64,000 nt of DNA from Oscillospiraceae bacterium (GTDB lineage: Bacteria > Bacillota > Clostridia > Oscillospirales > Oscillospiraceae). The stretch covers positions 124,001-188,000 of the forward strand of contig JAHHRY010000001.1 in NCBI GenBank assembly GCA_020025535.1. Direction: 5' to 3'. The translations under genes were made by a program, and so were the position numbers. Position 1 is the first letter of the stretch. Each line of letters begins with the position of its first letter. Positions 50,810 through 58,785 of the stretch are shown here, one piece after another. The notes beneath the pieces are model-generated. The model saw only the letters and a program-made list of their open reading frames with translations. It did no database searches and was not told where the DNA came from.

Positions 50810-51052
50810 TTATTCTTTTGATTCGTCCTTTTTGTCTTCTTTCTCCTGTTTGTTATCTTTCATTGCTTTAATGATCTGATTTGTGGAAATCGCAATGCAT
50901 ACGCAAATGATAAGTGTACTGAAACCAATCGTCCGAATGCAGAGATCATCAGCCATACATATGTGATCAAAGCCAAAAGCACCCACATAATATCCTATAA
51001 CCGCCAATAAAATCGCACCAATTATTCTTTTTACGTTATCAAAATGAGACAT
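50810..51052 (-). CDS. Small two-TM membrane protein, unknown function
   Basis: 80 residues from ATG 51052 (AAGGAG nine nt upstream; an ATG at 51058 would leave only three nt). Two TM segments lie at about 10-30 (IGAILLAVIGYYVGAFGF) and 41-58 (IGFSTLIICVCIAIS), then a highly charged Lys/Glu tail. I do not recognise the family. Its start overlaps the stop of a 15-codon ORF (TAATG), and it lies downstream of a consensus promoter. Its place between a recombinase remnant and tRNA-Gln suggests cargo of a lost mobile element. Confidence 0.6.
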   Translation of the reverse strand: MSHFDNVKRIIGAILLAVIGYYVGAFGFDHICMADDLCIRTIGFSTLIICVCIAISTNQIIKAMKDNKQEKEDKKDESKE

Positions 51053-51099
51053 TACCATTCACTCCTTATCTGCCGCTGCTTTTTGTTTAAATCTGTCAT
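51052..51099 (-). CDS. Putative 15-residue leader peptide coupled to the membrane protein
   Basis: MTDLNKKQRQIRSEW is preceded by AGGTGAG. Its stop codon overlaps the next start codon (TAATG), a layout that couples translation. No homologue can be judged at this size. Confidence 0.35.
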   Translation of the reverse strand: MTDLNKKQRQIRSEW

Positions 51100-51124
51100 C
51101 AAAGCTCACCTGTAAATGCAGCCA

Positions 51125-51193
51125 TCAATCTTTGCATCCGTCAGCTATTTTCAAATACTGTGCACTGCCGCTTTTACCGCTCTCCTTCTCCAT
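51125..51193 (-). CDS. Putative 22-residue ORF in the leader
   Basis: MEKESGKSGSAQ and ten further residues, with GGGGGTG close to the ATG. It lies on the transcript expected from the promoter at 51403-51431. Coding status is uncertain. Confidence 0.3.
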   Translation of the reverse strand: MEKESGKSGSAQYLKIADGCKD

Positions 51194-51402
51194 TACACCC
51201 CCTGTTCCGACACACGCCCATGTAAAGCTGCACACTTTTTAAATTTCTGAACTTTCCATTTCCATCAGGATAATTTACAGACTGCACTCAATGGCCGCCG
51301 CAGAGGAAAACGCCATCCCCAATCGTGATGCAGGCCACATTGAGCAAGTGTGTTGTGCAGCATTCACTGTTATTTATGGCCGTTCCCCAGTTTTATGGTA
51401 AT

Positions 51403-51431
51403 ATTATACAATTCCCGTTTTTATATGTCAA
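51403..51431 (-). promoter_or_regulatory. Perfect consensus promoter
   Basis: TTGACA and TATAAT are separated by 17 nt on the minus strand, the only exact match to the full sigma-A consensus I found. It would produce a transcript with a ~345-nt leader before the 80-residue membrane protein. Confidence 0.8.
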
Positions 51432-51575
51432 TGCGTTTTATCGATTTGTGCAAACACAATGGCACGCCCCTGAGTCACTCCGTTTGATTCCTTCCGCTCC
51501 TATTTTCAGTGTGTCAGCCCGTTCTCCGACGATTCGGGGCTTTCTCAGAAGATGTCTGCTCCACATAAACAAACG

Positions 51576-51616
51576 GGAGCTGCGCAGCAGGGCGTAAGCC
51601 CTTGCCGCGCAGCTCC
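51576..51616. repeat. Strong GC-rich hairpin
   Basis: GGAGCTGCGC-a-GCAGGGC, GTAA loop, and the complementary arm with two mismatches. The minus-strand side continues into CGTTTGTTTATG, so it could act as a terminator or a structured RNA. The surrounding 51432-51703 shows no supported gene. Confidence 0.5.
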
Positions 51617-51703
51617 CTCATTCCACACCGCTTGAAGGCCGATTTTCGGAGACTGCATTCACATCTGCGGTTGGCGGATCGCAAGAAAACACCAAACAAT
51701 ATA

Positions 51704-51738
51704 AAAAAGTCCTAAAGCCGTTGCGGCTTTAGGACTTT
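51704..51738 (-). terminator. Terminator of tRNA-Gln
   Basis: A 14-bp stem AAGTCCTAAAGCCG/CGGCTTTAGGACTT with a 3-nt loop and six T on the minus strand. Confidence 0.88.
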
Positions 51739-51765
51739 CACCTGAACATCATTTGATATCCAGAA

Positions 51766-51839
51766 TGGCAGAGGATGAGGGATTCGAACCCCCGCAAACG
51801 GAGTCAGAGTCCGGTGTGCTACCGTTACACTAATCCTCT
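51766..51839 (-). tRNA. tRNA-Gln (CTG)
   Basis: 74 nt with encoded CCA. Acceptor AGAGGAT/ATCCTCT with discriminator G, anticodon loop CTCTGAC (CUG) and T-loop GTTCGAATC. Confidence 0.95.
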
Positions 51840-51952
51840 ATGTTGCGAACAACATGGTTATTATACGCAATTCTCAGAAAAAGTCAAGTGCTTTTTTAAT
51901 TTTTTTCAAATTATTTTTGCACCGGCAAACCCGTCTTATAAAGAGCTCTCCA

Positions 51953-52498
51953 TTAAACTTCCCAAGGGAACGGTTTTCCCTTCAGAACAGAGGTTTTTAC
52001 ATATTGAAAAGTTTCCTTTTCTCCATGTTCTTTCAGCATCGTCAGGATGTATTCCAGTTCCCTGCGTGTCTGAGGGTGCATCAGCAGCCGTTCCCTGCTC
52101 CGTTCCATGTAACCCAAGGGAGAGGCATCGGTATAATTCTTCCCCTGATAGGTTTTGCTGGCTGCAATCCGGTCCATGACCATCTCCGCCAGATAACGCC
52201 GGGGCATGGGAATCGGCTCGTAGCTCTGACTTTCCAGATTCATGTCCGTCCAGTATTCATAGTGATGCCGATTGCGTCCCTTGTGATGCATCCATGCTTC
52301 AGAATAGCCTTTATCTTCCCGCTCCGCCGCATTGGGGCTGCGAGTTCCCTGATAATACTTTGCACCGGTCCAAAACTCTGTAGGAGAGTATTTGGATAAA
52401 TCATGGGTCAATCCCTGCCGGTACAGTCCTACACGAAAGCAGCCGCACATCACCAGCAGGCGATGGTGGGTAATGGTTTTAAAATGCTGCCAGGCTTT
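51953..52498 (-). CDS. DUF5662-like protein, unknown function
   Basis: 181 residues from GTG 52498, which has AAAGGA nine nt upstream; an ATG at 52519 would overlap that site. The sequence is His-rich with metal-ligand-like motifs: KAWQHFKTITHHRLLV, GLTHDLSKYSPTEF (HDxxK) and MHHKGRNRHHYEYW, then PMPRRYLAEMVMDRIAASKTY. This matches my recollection of the DUF5662 family, common in Clostridia. The HD and HH pairs suggest a metal-dependent hydrolase fold, but no activity is established. Confidence 0.75.
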   Translation of the reverse strand, partial: KAWQHFKTITHHRLLVMCGCFRVGLYRQGLTHDLSKYSPTEFWTGAKYYQGTRSPNAAEREDKGYSEAWMHHKGRNRHHYEYWTDMNLESQSYEPIPMPRRYLAEMVMDRIAASKTYQGKNYTDASPLGYMERSRERLLMHPQTRRELEYILTMLKEHGEKETFQYVKTSVLKGKPFPWEV

Positions 52499-52564
52499 CA
52501 CGAATCCACATCCTTTCATCTATTACCAATTATAACGACCATTCGACAAAAAAGCAAGGCTGCC

Positions 52565-52596
52565 AAAAGCCTCATCTGCGGCACAGATGAGGCTTA
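52565..52596 (-). terminator. Terminator of the CDF transporter gene
   Basis: A 12-bp stem AAGCCTCATCTG/CAGATGAGGCTT with a CGGCA loop, followed by TTTTGG on the minus strand. Confidence 0.75.
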
Positions 52597-52603
52597 CTAC
52601 TAT

Positions 52604-53776
52604 CTAATTAAATGCAGACAGATCAAATGTAATGACAGTATAATATTTTCCGCCTGTCAAATTATTCAGCGCCGTTTCCAGTGCAGACTGTATGGATTTC
52701 TCCTGCCCACGCAGTTCCATGGGCAGAACCACATCAAAAATCAGGTTCGTATGGCCCTCTCCCGGCACCATTCGGAAATCATGAATGGCCAGGCGCTCAT
52801 CTTTCACCTTGAGGATCGCCGTCACCAGCTGACGCATCCGATCAAGCTCAGGGTTATCGGTGACCACCGGGTCATAGTGAATCACCAGATGAACTCCATA
52901 GTTCTCCAGACAGTTTCTTTCCATATCGTCAATCAGCTCATGGCAGACCAAAGCATCTTCGTCCTTGTCCATTTCCACATGGAGGCTGGCAAAACGCTGT
53001 CCCGGGCCGTAATCATGGACCATCAGGTCGTGATAGCCCAGAACCTTCGGGCAGCTGCCTATATAAGTCACGATCAGACGCTTCAATTCCGGGTCCGTAG
53101 CCTCACCAAGCAAGGGGGAAATCGTCTCTTTTGCCAGATTGATGCCGCTGCAGAGGATAAAGACCGCCACCGCAAGACCCATAAAGCCATCGATCTGCCA
53201 AGAGGTAAAATACTCTGCCAAAGCCGCTGCCAGTACGGCAACGGTAGAAATCACATCGTTACGGCTATCCACAGCCGCAGCTTCCAGCGTAGCGGAATGA
53301 ATCATTTTTGCCAGCTTCCCGTTAAACAGGGAAAGCCACAGTTTTACCAGAATCGAGCCCACCAGAACACCGCCTGTGATCCAGGTAAAAGTCACGGGGG
53401 AAGGATTAAAAATCTTCTCCACCGAAGATTTTCCCAGTTCAAAACCGATAATCAAAATCATCCCTGCAACTGCCAATCCGGACAGATATTCATATCTGGC
53501 ATGGCCATAGGGATGGTTTTCATCCGCCGGCAATTCAGCCAGTTTGAAGCCCAGCAGCGTAACAATGGAGCTGCCGGCATCGGATAAATTGTTAAGTGCA
53601 TCGGCTGTAATGGAAACTGAAGCCGCCAGCGTGCCCACCATTAGCTTACCGATTGCCAAAAACAGGTTGCATACAATACCTACCAATCCAGACAATTTGC
53701 CCACAGCCGCACGCACTTTGGTGTCCTGAGGATTCTGTCTGTTTTTTACAAACATACGCAATAAAAGATTCGTCAT
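52604..53776 (-). CDS. Cation diffusion facilitator (CDF) family transporter
   Basis: A 390-residue divalent metal/proton antiporter. Six TM helices with metal-site motifs SITADALNNLSDAGSS (TM2) and AVDSRNDVIST (TM5), plus HPYGHARYEYL. The C-terminal cytoplasmic domain is longer than usual (about 205-390), with a ferredoxin-like half and an extra tail ending YYTVITFDLSAFN. Metal specificity (Zn, Fe, Mn) is not decided; the TM2 site has Asn-x-x-Asp and TM5 Asp-x-x-x-Asp-like spacing. GGAGG lies eight nt from ATG 53776. Confidence 0.92.
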   Translation of the reverse strand: MTNLLLRMFVKNRQNPQDTKVRAAVGKLSGLVGIVCNLFLAIGKLMVGTLAASVSITADALNNLSDAGSSIVTLLGFKLAELPADENHPYGHARYEYLSGLAVAGMILIIGFELGKSSVEKIFNPSPVTFTWITGGVLVGSILVKLWLSLFNGKLAKMIHSATLEAAAVDSRNDVISTVAVLAAALAEYFTSWQIDGFMGLAVAVFILCSGINLAKETISPLLGEATDPELKRLIVTYIGSCPKVLGYHDLMVHDYGPGQRFASLHVEMDKDEDALVCHELIDDMERNCLENYGVHLVIHYDPVVTDNPELDRMRQLVTAILKVKDERLAIHDFRMVPGEGHTNLIFDVVLPMELRGQEKSIQSALETALNNLTGGKYYTVITFDLSAFN

Positions 53777-53868
53777 AGCACACACCTCCGGATAGTACCA
53801 TAGAATTCTATTATATGCCCGTACTGAAAAAATGTCCAGTCTTTGCCAGAATTATCTCGTCAGCCGGC

Positions 53869-53894
53869 AAAAAAAGCACTCTAACATAGAGTGC
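53869..53894 (-). terminator. Terminator of the Ile/Trp tRNA transcript
   Basis: A 7-bp stem GCACTCT/AGAGTGC with an AACAT loop and seven T on the minus strand, downstream of tRNA-Trp. The rest of 53777-54029 shows no gene. Confidence 0.75.
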
Positions 53895-54029
53895 CTTTTA
53901 ACAAACATACTGTCTTCAGTTTTTATTTTTAACAGTAACCGCAGCACGTCAAAGGATCGCAGTTACCATGATAATTTCAAAAGAAAAAGTTCGAAAATTT
54001 ACACAAAATGCAAATCATCGAACTTTCTC

Positions 54030-54105
<76 letters not shown>

Positions 54106-54131
54106 ATATCTGAAAGCAAAAGCTGATTAAA

Positions 54132-54208
54132 TGGTGGGCCTTCAGGGATTCGAACCCGGGACGATCCGGTTATGAGCCGGAGGCTCTAACCAACTGAGCT
54201 AAAGGCCC
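54132..54208 (-). tRNA. tRNA with CAT anticodon, probably tRNA-Ile (lysidine type)
   Basis: 77 nt with encoded CCA. Acceptor GGGCCTT/AAGGCCC, D-loop AGCTCAGTTGGTTAGAGC, anticodon loop CTCATAA, T-loop GTTCGAATC. It is not an initiator (no GGG/CCC anticodon stem, acceptor fully paired). C4-G69 and C5-G68, described as positive TilS determinants in E. coli, favour tRNA-Ile(CAU) over elongator tRNA-Met. It is transcribed ahead of tRNA-Trp, 26 nt away. Confidence 0.9.
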
Positions 54209-54292
54209 ATAAGTCACAGGTGCTCTTTGCACCACGCAGGGCAAATTATAACATTTTTGCGTGACTCTGTCAAGATATTTTTTGCTTTCCTG

Positions 54293-54322
54293 AAAAAAGC
54301 CGCACATCTTCCGATGTGCGGC
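54293..54322 (-). terminator. Terminator of the exonuclease gene
   Basis: A 9-bp stem GCCGCACAT/ATGTGCGGC with a short loop and six T on the minus strand. Confidence 0.85.
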
Positions 54323-54327
54323 AGTCA

Positions 54328-55311
54328 TTAGTCTTTTCTGTCTTCTGCTGGCAGTCTGCGATGACGGCGGTGAGGAGAGCGCTGCTCCTGAGGGTCCGCC
54401 TTTTCGGCTCTGCGTGCGTAAGCCGAAGCCGCTTCCGATGTAGCTTCATAAGTCAGGCGGCTGACACGAACGGTTCCGTCCGGCTGATCCGAAAGCCGCA
54501 CCCGAATTAAAAATTTACCGTGTTCCGGGCAGGTAGCCAGATCCATATACCGGTGTCCCGGCTGAGCAAACCAGCGGGAACCCAGCATCTGGCGTCCACA
54601 GATGGGGCATTGGTTCTCAGCACCCGACATTGCTCCCAGCGCAGCTCTCTTGTCTGCGTAATCGTAAAACACCTTCCGGCTGATGCAGCCGGGAAGCTCC
54701 GCACCGTGAAAGCCATTTTCATGTTCTTTCACAGCCTCGTCGTATTCCCTTGCTCCCCGCTTCAAATCCAGCATGGCACAAATCAATGCCGTATGGTAAG
54801 CATCTCCCAGTGCGTCATGGGTCGGGCGGGTCTGCTCGATGTGGAACAGTTCCATTGCCGTCTTCAGCGCCTTCTGGGAACTGGAGCCATCGGTCTGGGC
54901 GTTGAATATCATCTGGGCATTGTACCATTTTTCCGTCCAGCCGTCTTCGATGCCGAACAGCTGCAGGTTTTCCCGGAGAATACCAATATCATCAAAGCCC
55001 CAGGTCAAAAACACAATATCCTCGCCGCACCAGGCACGGAACTGCTCCATTGCTTCCGGAAAAGGAATGCCCTCGTCCCGCAGCCGGCTTTCCTTGATGC
55101 CTGTCAGCTTGCTGACACGGCGGTTCAGCCTCCGGAAATACTTTGGCCTGACCATGACCTGAAACTCATCCGTCACCATTTGTTCTTCCGTCACACGGAC
55201 GGCACCGATCTGAATGATCTCACCCCGGATATGCACCGGCAGCACCTTCTTGGAAGAAGGCGAACCCGGCCAGGGCTGGTTCCATTCCATATCCAATACA
55301 ATATAGTTCAT
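54328..55311 (-). CDS. DEDDh 3'-5' exonuclease with C-terminal zinc-finger-like domain
   Basis: 327 residues. The exonuclease domain (1-190) shows VLDMEWNQP (Asp/Glu of Exo I), FLTWGFDDIGIL (Exo II Asp) and THDALGDAYHTALI (Exo III His/Asp), the pattern of KapD/ERI-type enzymes acting on RNA or DNA ends. After an acidic linker, CPICGRQM and a later CPEHG form a possible zinc site at about 232-270, and the tail is Arg/Lys-rich (HRRHRRLP), which may bind nucleic acid. ATG 55311 is used; a preceding TTG is in frame. It is monocistronic. Confidence 0.85.
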   Translation of the reverse strand: MNYIVLDMEWNQPWPGSPSSKKVLPVHIRGEIIQIGAVRVTEEQMVTDEFQVMVRPKYFRRLNRRVSKLTGIKESRLRDEGIPFPEAMEQFRAWCGEDIVFLTWGFDDIGILRENLQLFGIEDGWTEKWYNAQMIFNAQTDGSSSQKALKTAMELFHIEQTRPTHDALGDAYHTALICAMLDLKRGAREYDEAVKEHENGFHGAELPGCISRKVFYDYADKRAALGAMSGAENQCPICGRQMLGSRWFAQPGHRYMDLATCPEHGKFLIRVRLSDQPDGTVRVSRLTYEATSEAASAYARRAEKADPQEQRSPHRRHRRLPAEDRKD

Positions 55312-55414
55312 CAAAAGTATCCTCGGTTTCTTTTCCTTTGGGTTATTGTATCACATCCGAACCGCTTCTGTAAACAGCAAGTTAGAAGAATCTCGTTTTT
55401 CTCCCATTTGCCGC

Positions 55415-55442
55415 TTGAGCTGCGGACAAATCATGATATAAT
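55415..55442 (+). promoter_or_regulatory. Promoter of the rluA-like gene
   Basis: TTGAGC and TATAAT are spaced 16 nt apart, 26 nt upstream of the start codon. Confidence 0.7.
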
Positions 55443-55468
55443 AATAGAAAAATGTTTGGGAGAAATCT

Positions 55469-56056
55469 ATGGAAATTTGCTATCACGACAAGAACATTGC
55501 CGTCTGTGTCAAGCCCGTGGGGCTTGACTCCGAAGTCGGCGTGCCTGCCTGCCTGCAGGAGGCCCTCGGAGGCACATTCTACCCGATTCACCGCTTGGAC
55601 CAAAACGTAGGAGGGGTAATGGTTTTTGCCCGCACCAAGGATGCTGCCGCTGCGTTTTCCAAAGCCGTACAGGAAGGTTCCATGGTAAAAGAATATGTTG
55701 CCCAGGTTCACGGCACGCCTCCGGAAGAGGGAGACTGGGAAGATCTTCTCTGGAAAGACAGCAGCAAAAACAAAGTATTTGTGGTAAAAAGAGAGCGCAA
55801 AGGCGTAAAAAAAGCCCGTCTGGAATTTAAGCGTCTTGCCGCCGGTGAAACCTCTCTGGTGCGGATCCGGCTCCATACCGGACGCAGCCACCAGATTCGG
55901 GTGCAGTTTGCCAGCCGGGGATTTCCTCTGGTGGGCGATCACAAATACGGTGCCAGAGATGCAGCGGATGCACCCATGCTTTTCTCCTGCTGTATCACCT
56001 TCCCCTATCACGGCTCCCCGCAAAGCTTCTCCCGACTCCCGGAATGGGCAGAATAA
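55469..56056 (+). CDS. RluA-family pseudouridine synthase (short form)
   Basis: 195 residues, the catalytic domain only, with no S4 domain. The catalytic Asp lies in IHRLDQNVGGVMVFART (RluA motif HRLDxxTSG, here with NVG). Substrate-loop and fold motifs are VKEYVAQVHG, VRIRLHTGRSHQIRVQFAS and GFPLVGDHKYGA. The target could be rRNA or tRNA; the size fits small Firmicute RluA paralogues. GGGAG lies upstream of the ATG. Confidence 0.9.
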   Translation: MEICYHDKNIAVCVKPVGLDSEVGVPACLQEALGGTFYPIHRLDQNVGGVMVFARTKDAAAAFSKAVQEGSMVKEYVAQVHGTPPEEGDWEDLLWKDSSKNKVFVVKRERKGVKKARLEFKRLAAGETSLVRIRLHTGRSHQIRVQFASRGFPLVGDHKYGARDAADAPMLFSCCITFPYHGSPQSFSRLPEWAE

Positions 56057-56061
56057 AATCA

Positions 56062-56097
56062 AACGCAGTCCGTAACGGTTACGGACTGCGTTTTTTC
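56062..56097. terminator. Bidirectional terminator between rluA-like and acs genes
   Basis: CGCAGTCCGT, loop AACGGTT, ACGGACTGCG and then six T. It ends directly at the stop of the minus-strand gene and serves both directions. Confidence 0.88.
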
Positions 56098-56706
56098 TTA
56101 CATATAGCTCTTGATGGTGGAAATCAGAATATCACCGGCAACCACCCGGTCCTCTGCCGCAAAGCCTTCGGCAAAATTATCCGAGTACAGCACCTGCGTG
56201 TTGGGGGGGAACTCCTCGTCGCCCTCCCATACCAGAATCTGCATCCGGTAACCGCCGATCAGCTCAAACAGATAGCCGGCATCGCCATGTTTTACCGGAA
56301 CGGCACCCATTTTCTCGGCAGCTTCCCGGAACTTTGCCACACGCGTACCGAAGGTAAAGGCTGCACGGGTCAGTACCCGGCCGGTATAGGGCTTGATGTA
56401 CAGCTCGCCCCAGGGCATTTCCCGGAAGGTCTTCCATTCCCCTGCCCAGGGCATCTGCTTGCCTTCCAGCAGATAGCGCAGCAGGAAGGTCTGGGTGGGA
56501 AGCGGCGGCAGCTTGCCGCCATCCACGGCACGGATGGCATAATCCGGGTAGGCAATGGCGAATTCCCTGCCCAGCAAGTTTACATAAAATTCTTTTCCGT
56601 CCCATTTGCAATCGGTCCGCTTTGCTGCTTCCTCTGCATCCAGCTGACGGAACAGGTTCTCATAGTAGGCAAAAGGTACTTCTTCTTTGTGGTTTTCTAC
56701 TTGCAT
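56098..56706 (-). CDS. DUF3786-like protein, acs-linked (copy 1)
   Basis: 202 residues from ATG 56706 (AGGAG seven nt upstream; a longer frame into the upstream gene lacks a site). Features: VPFAYYENLFRQLDAEEAAKRT, WDGKEFYVNLLGREFAIAYPDY, TQTFLLRYLLEGKQMPWAGEW and the end region GYRMQILVWEGDEEFPPNTQVLYSDNFAEGFAAED. It is soluble and without TM. A second, divergent relative lies at 60979-61593; the two share the LG/FG-E-F/L-R-I layout and the FLLRYLL/LLKFYF-type segment. It starts one base after the RACo-like stop, so it is expressed with the corrinoid activator. No biochemical role is known to me; context points to acetyl-CoA synthase maturation or corrinoid handling (inference). Confidence 0.75.
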   Translation of the reverse strand: MQVENHKEEVPFAYYENLFRQLDAEEAAKRTDCKWDGKEFYVNLLGREFAIAYPDYAIRAVDGGKLPPLPTQTFLLRYLLEGKQMPWAGEWKTFREMPWGELYIKPYTGRVLTRAAFTFGTRVAKFREAAEKMGAVPVKHGDAGYLFELIGGYRMQILVWEGDEEFPPNTQVLYSDNFAEGFAAEDRVVAGDILISTIKSYM

Positions 56707-56707
56707 A

Positions 56708-58633
56708 TTACATCTCCTGAATGCTGTGAGGGAACAGCGAATAATCAGTGTGAGGCAGGAAACAGGCCGCCACAAACGCATCCATATAGCCGGGATAGGT
56801 GGACAGCTCCAGATATGTCATATTGGTGCCCACCTCGGCGCACTTTTCGTTGGCCTCATCGCTGAGCACCATGGCGTAGGCACCGGTAAGAGAGGAGTTG
56901 CCGATATAGCTGTACTTTTCCAGCTCCACATCGGGCAGCATACCAATATTGACTGCATTCTTCATATTGATGCCGGAACCGATACCGCCGGCCACATACA
57001 CATGGTCGATCATCTCCACCGTCATATCCACGCTCTTCAGCAGTGTGTCAATGGCGGAGAAAATTGCACCCTTGGCCCGGATGAAGTTATCAATATCCAC
57101 TTCGTTGATGACGATTTCACGGCCGGTTTCGGACTCTTCGGGCTTCACCAGAACGAAACGGCCCATGCCGTGCTCATCCCGCTTTACCCGCTCGCCCTCC
57201 CGGACGAACAGGCCCTTGGCATTGACGATTCCGCAGCGGAACAGCTCGGAAATAATATCGATGATACCGCTGCCGCAGATACCCACGGCTTTCTGGCCGG
57301 CATCGCCAACAATGGTCAGCGTGGGGTTCATGGTGTCCTTGTCCAGCACGCAGGCTTCAATGGCACCGTCGGTAGCACGCATACCGCAGGAAATATCGCC
57401 GCCCTCGAAGGCGGGGCCTGCGGAACAGGCGCAGCTCATAAGGAAATCCCGGTTTCCGAATACAATTTCGCCATTGGTTCCCAGGTCGATGAACAAGCTC
57501 ATTTCGTCCTTGTCCCAGATGCCGGAAGCCAGTGTACCGGCGGTAATATCACCGCCCACATACGAACCGATATTCGGTGCAATCAGCACAGGTGCCAGCG
57601 GGTTTGCAGGCAGCTTCAGATCCCCTGCCAGCATTCCGTCCCAGCCAAAGAAGCTGGGAATATAAGGCTCCATACGGACGCTTTCCGCATCCACGCCCAC
57701 CAGAAGGTGGTTCATGGTGGTGTTTGCCGCCACGCACATACGCAAAATGCTTCTGGCAGAGATCTTTGCGGTTTTGCACAGGCTGGCAATCACGGGAACC
57801 AGGGTGTCCTTCACAATGGCATCCTGCAGTTTCTTCTTTCCGCCGTTCTTCCCCTGCTCAATGATACGGTTGATGACATCGGCGCCGTAACGGATCTGAC
57901 CGTTACCGGAGGAACCTTTTGCCAGGATCTTGCCGCTGGTCAGATCTACCAGCACCATCGTCACGGTAGTCGTGCCGATATCAATGGCGCAGCCCACGAT
58001 GGCGGTATCGGAAGGCTCGCAGATTTCCATGCAGCGGAAGGTATTTTCCTTCAGCTCGCCCTTGACGGTCACATGGAAATGGTTCTCCCGAAGCGTAGAA
58101 GCCATCTTCGTCATCACGCAGAAAGGAATCTCCACCTTTTCCACACCCATTTCGTTCTGAATCGCCCAGGAAAGGCGTTCGTTATCGGGCATGGTATCAT
58201 CCAGTGTAGGCTCGTCCATGGTCAGCGTCACGGCGCGGAAACGGTTTTCAAAACAGATGCCGCTTTTCTGCAGATTCTCCTGTGCCTCTTCAAAGATAGC
58301 AACTTCCTTGGGGCTGCTGAGATCCGCCGTCTTCATTCGGGACTGATAGGCCGAGGCAATGTCCGGTACGAACACCGTAACATCCTCAATCACCTTACAG
58401 TTACAGGACAGACGCCAGCCGGCTTCATATTCTTCATCGGAAATATGGCGGCTCTTGATGGATTCAATCTGACCTTCTACCAACTTGACCCGACACTTGC
58501 CGCAGGAGCCGTTGCCGGAACAGGGTGCGTCGATTGCCACATTGGAGCGGCGTGCCAGTTCCAGCAGGTTGTCGCCTGCATTACATTCTGCTACAACAGG
58601 GGCTGCACCTTCGATTTGGAATGTTACTTTCAT
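56708..58633 (-). CDS. acsV: Corrinoid activation protein, RACo/AcsV type (ferredoxin + ASKHA ATPase)
   Basis: 641 residues. An N-terminal [2Fe-2S] domain has C38, C44, C47 and C77 (APCSGNGSCGKCRV ... LSCNCK). A linker domain follows, then the DUF4445 actin/HSP70-like ATPase from about residue 205 (GCAIDIGTTTVTMVLVDL, YGADVINRI, APNIGSYVGGDITAG, IDLGTNGEIV, CSAGPAFEGGDI). RACo reductively reactivates Co(II) corrinoid/iron-sulfur protein to Co(I) with ATP. In this locus the partner is the AcsC part of the fused protein at 61675-63957. It follows acsB by about 150 nt and is translationally coupled to the DUF3786-like gene. Confidence 0.93.
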   Translation of the reverse strand: MKVTFQIEGAAPVVAECNAGDNLLELARRSNVAIDAPCSGNGSCGKCRVKLVEGQIESIKSRHISDEEYEAGWRLSCNCKVIEDVTVFVPDIASAYQSRMKTADLSSPKEVAIFEEAQENLQKSGICFENRFRAVTLTMDEPTLDDTMPDNERLSWAIQNEMGVEKVEIPFCVMTKMASTLRENHFHVTVKGELKENTFRCMEICEPSDTAIVGCAIDIGTTTVTMVLVDLTSGKILAKGSSGNGQIRYGADVINRIIEQGKNGGKKKLQDAIVKDTLVPVIASLCKTAKISARSILRMCVAANTTMNHLLVGVDAESVRMEPYIPSFFGWDGMLAGDLKLPANPLAPVLIAPNIGSYVGGDITAGTLASGIWDKDEMSLFIDLGTNGEIVFGNRDFLMSCACSAGPAFEGGDISCGMRATDGAIEACVLDKDTMNPTLTIVGDAGQKAVGICGSGIIDIISELFRCGIVNAKGLFVREGERVKRDEHGMGRFVLVKPEESETGREIVINEVDIDNFIRAKGAIFSAIDTLLKSVDMTVEMIDHVYVAGGIGSGINMKNAVNIGMLPDVELEKYSYIGNSSLTGAYAMVLSDEANEKCAEVGTNMTYLELSTYPGYMDAFVAACFLPHTDYSLFPHSIQEM

Positions 58634-58729
58634 AATCAGGAGTTCCTTTCAATCAGAGTAATCATGAATTCTCAAAAATAAATATTGTAAATTCCTATTT
58701 ACTTTTTAGGATTCACCATTACAGGACTG

Positions 58730-58758
58730 TCGGATGCGGCGGTCAACGCCGCATCCGA
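58730..58758. repeat. Hairpin between acsB and acsV
   Basis: A perfect 12-bp stem TCGGATGCGGCG/CGCCGCATCCGA with a 5-nt loop. There is no T run on the minus strand, so it may stabilise the acsB mRNA or set processing rather than terminate. Confidence 0.6.
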
Positions 58759-58785
58759 TTGTCTTATTTCCGTTAAGCGTTTCGC

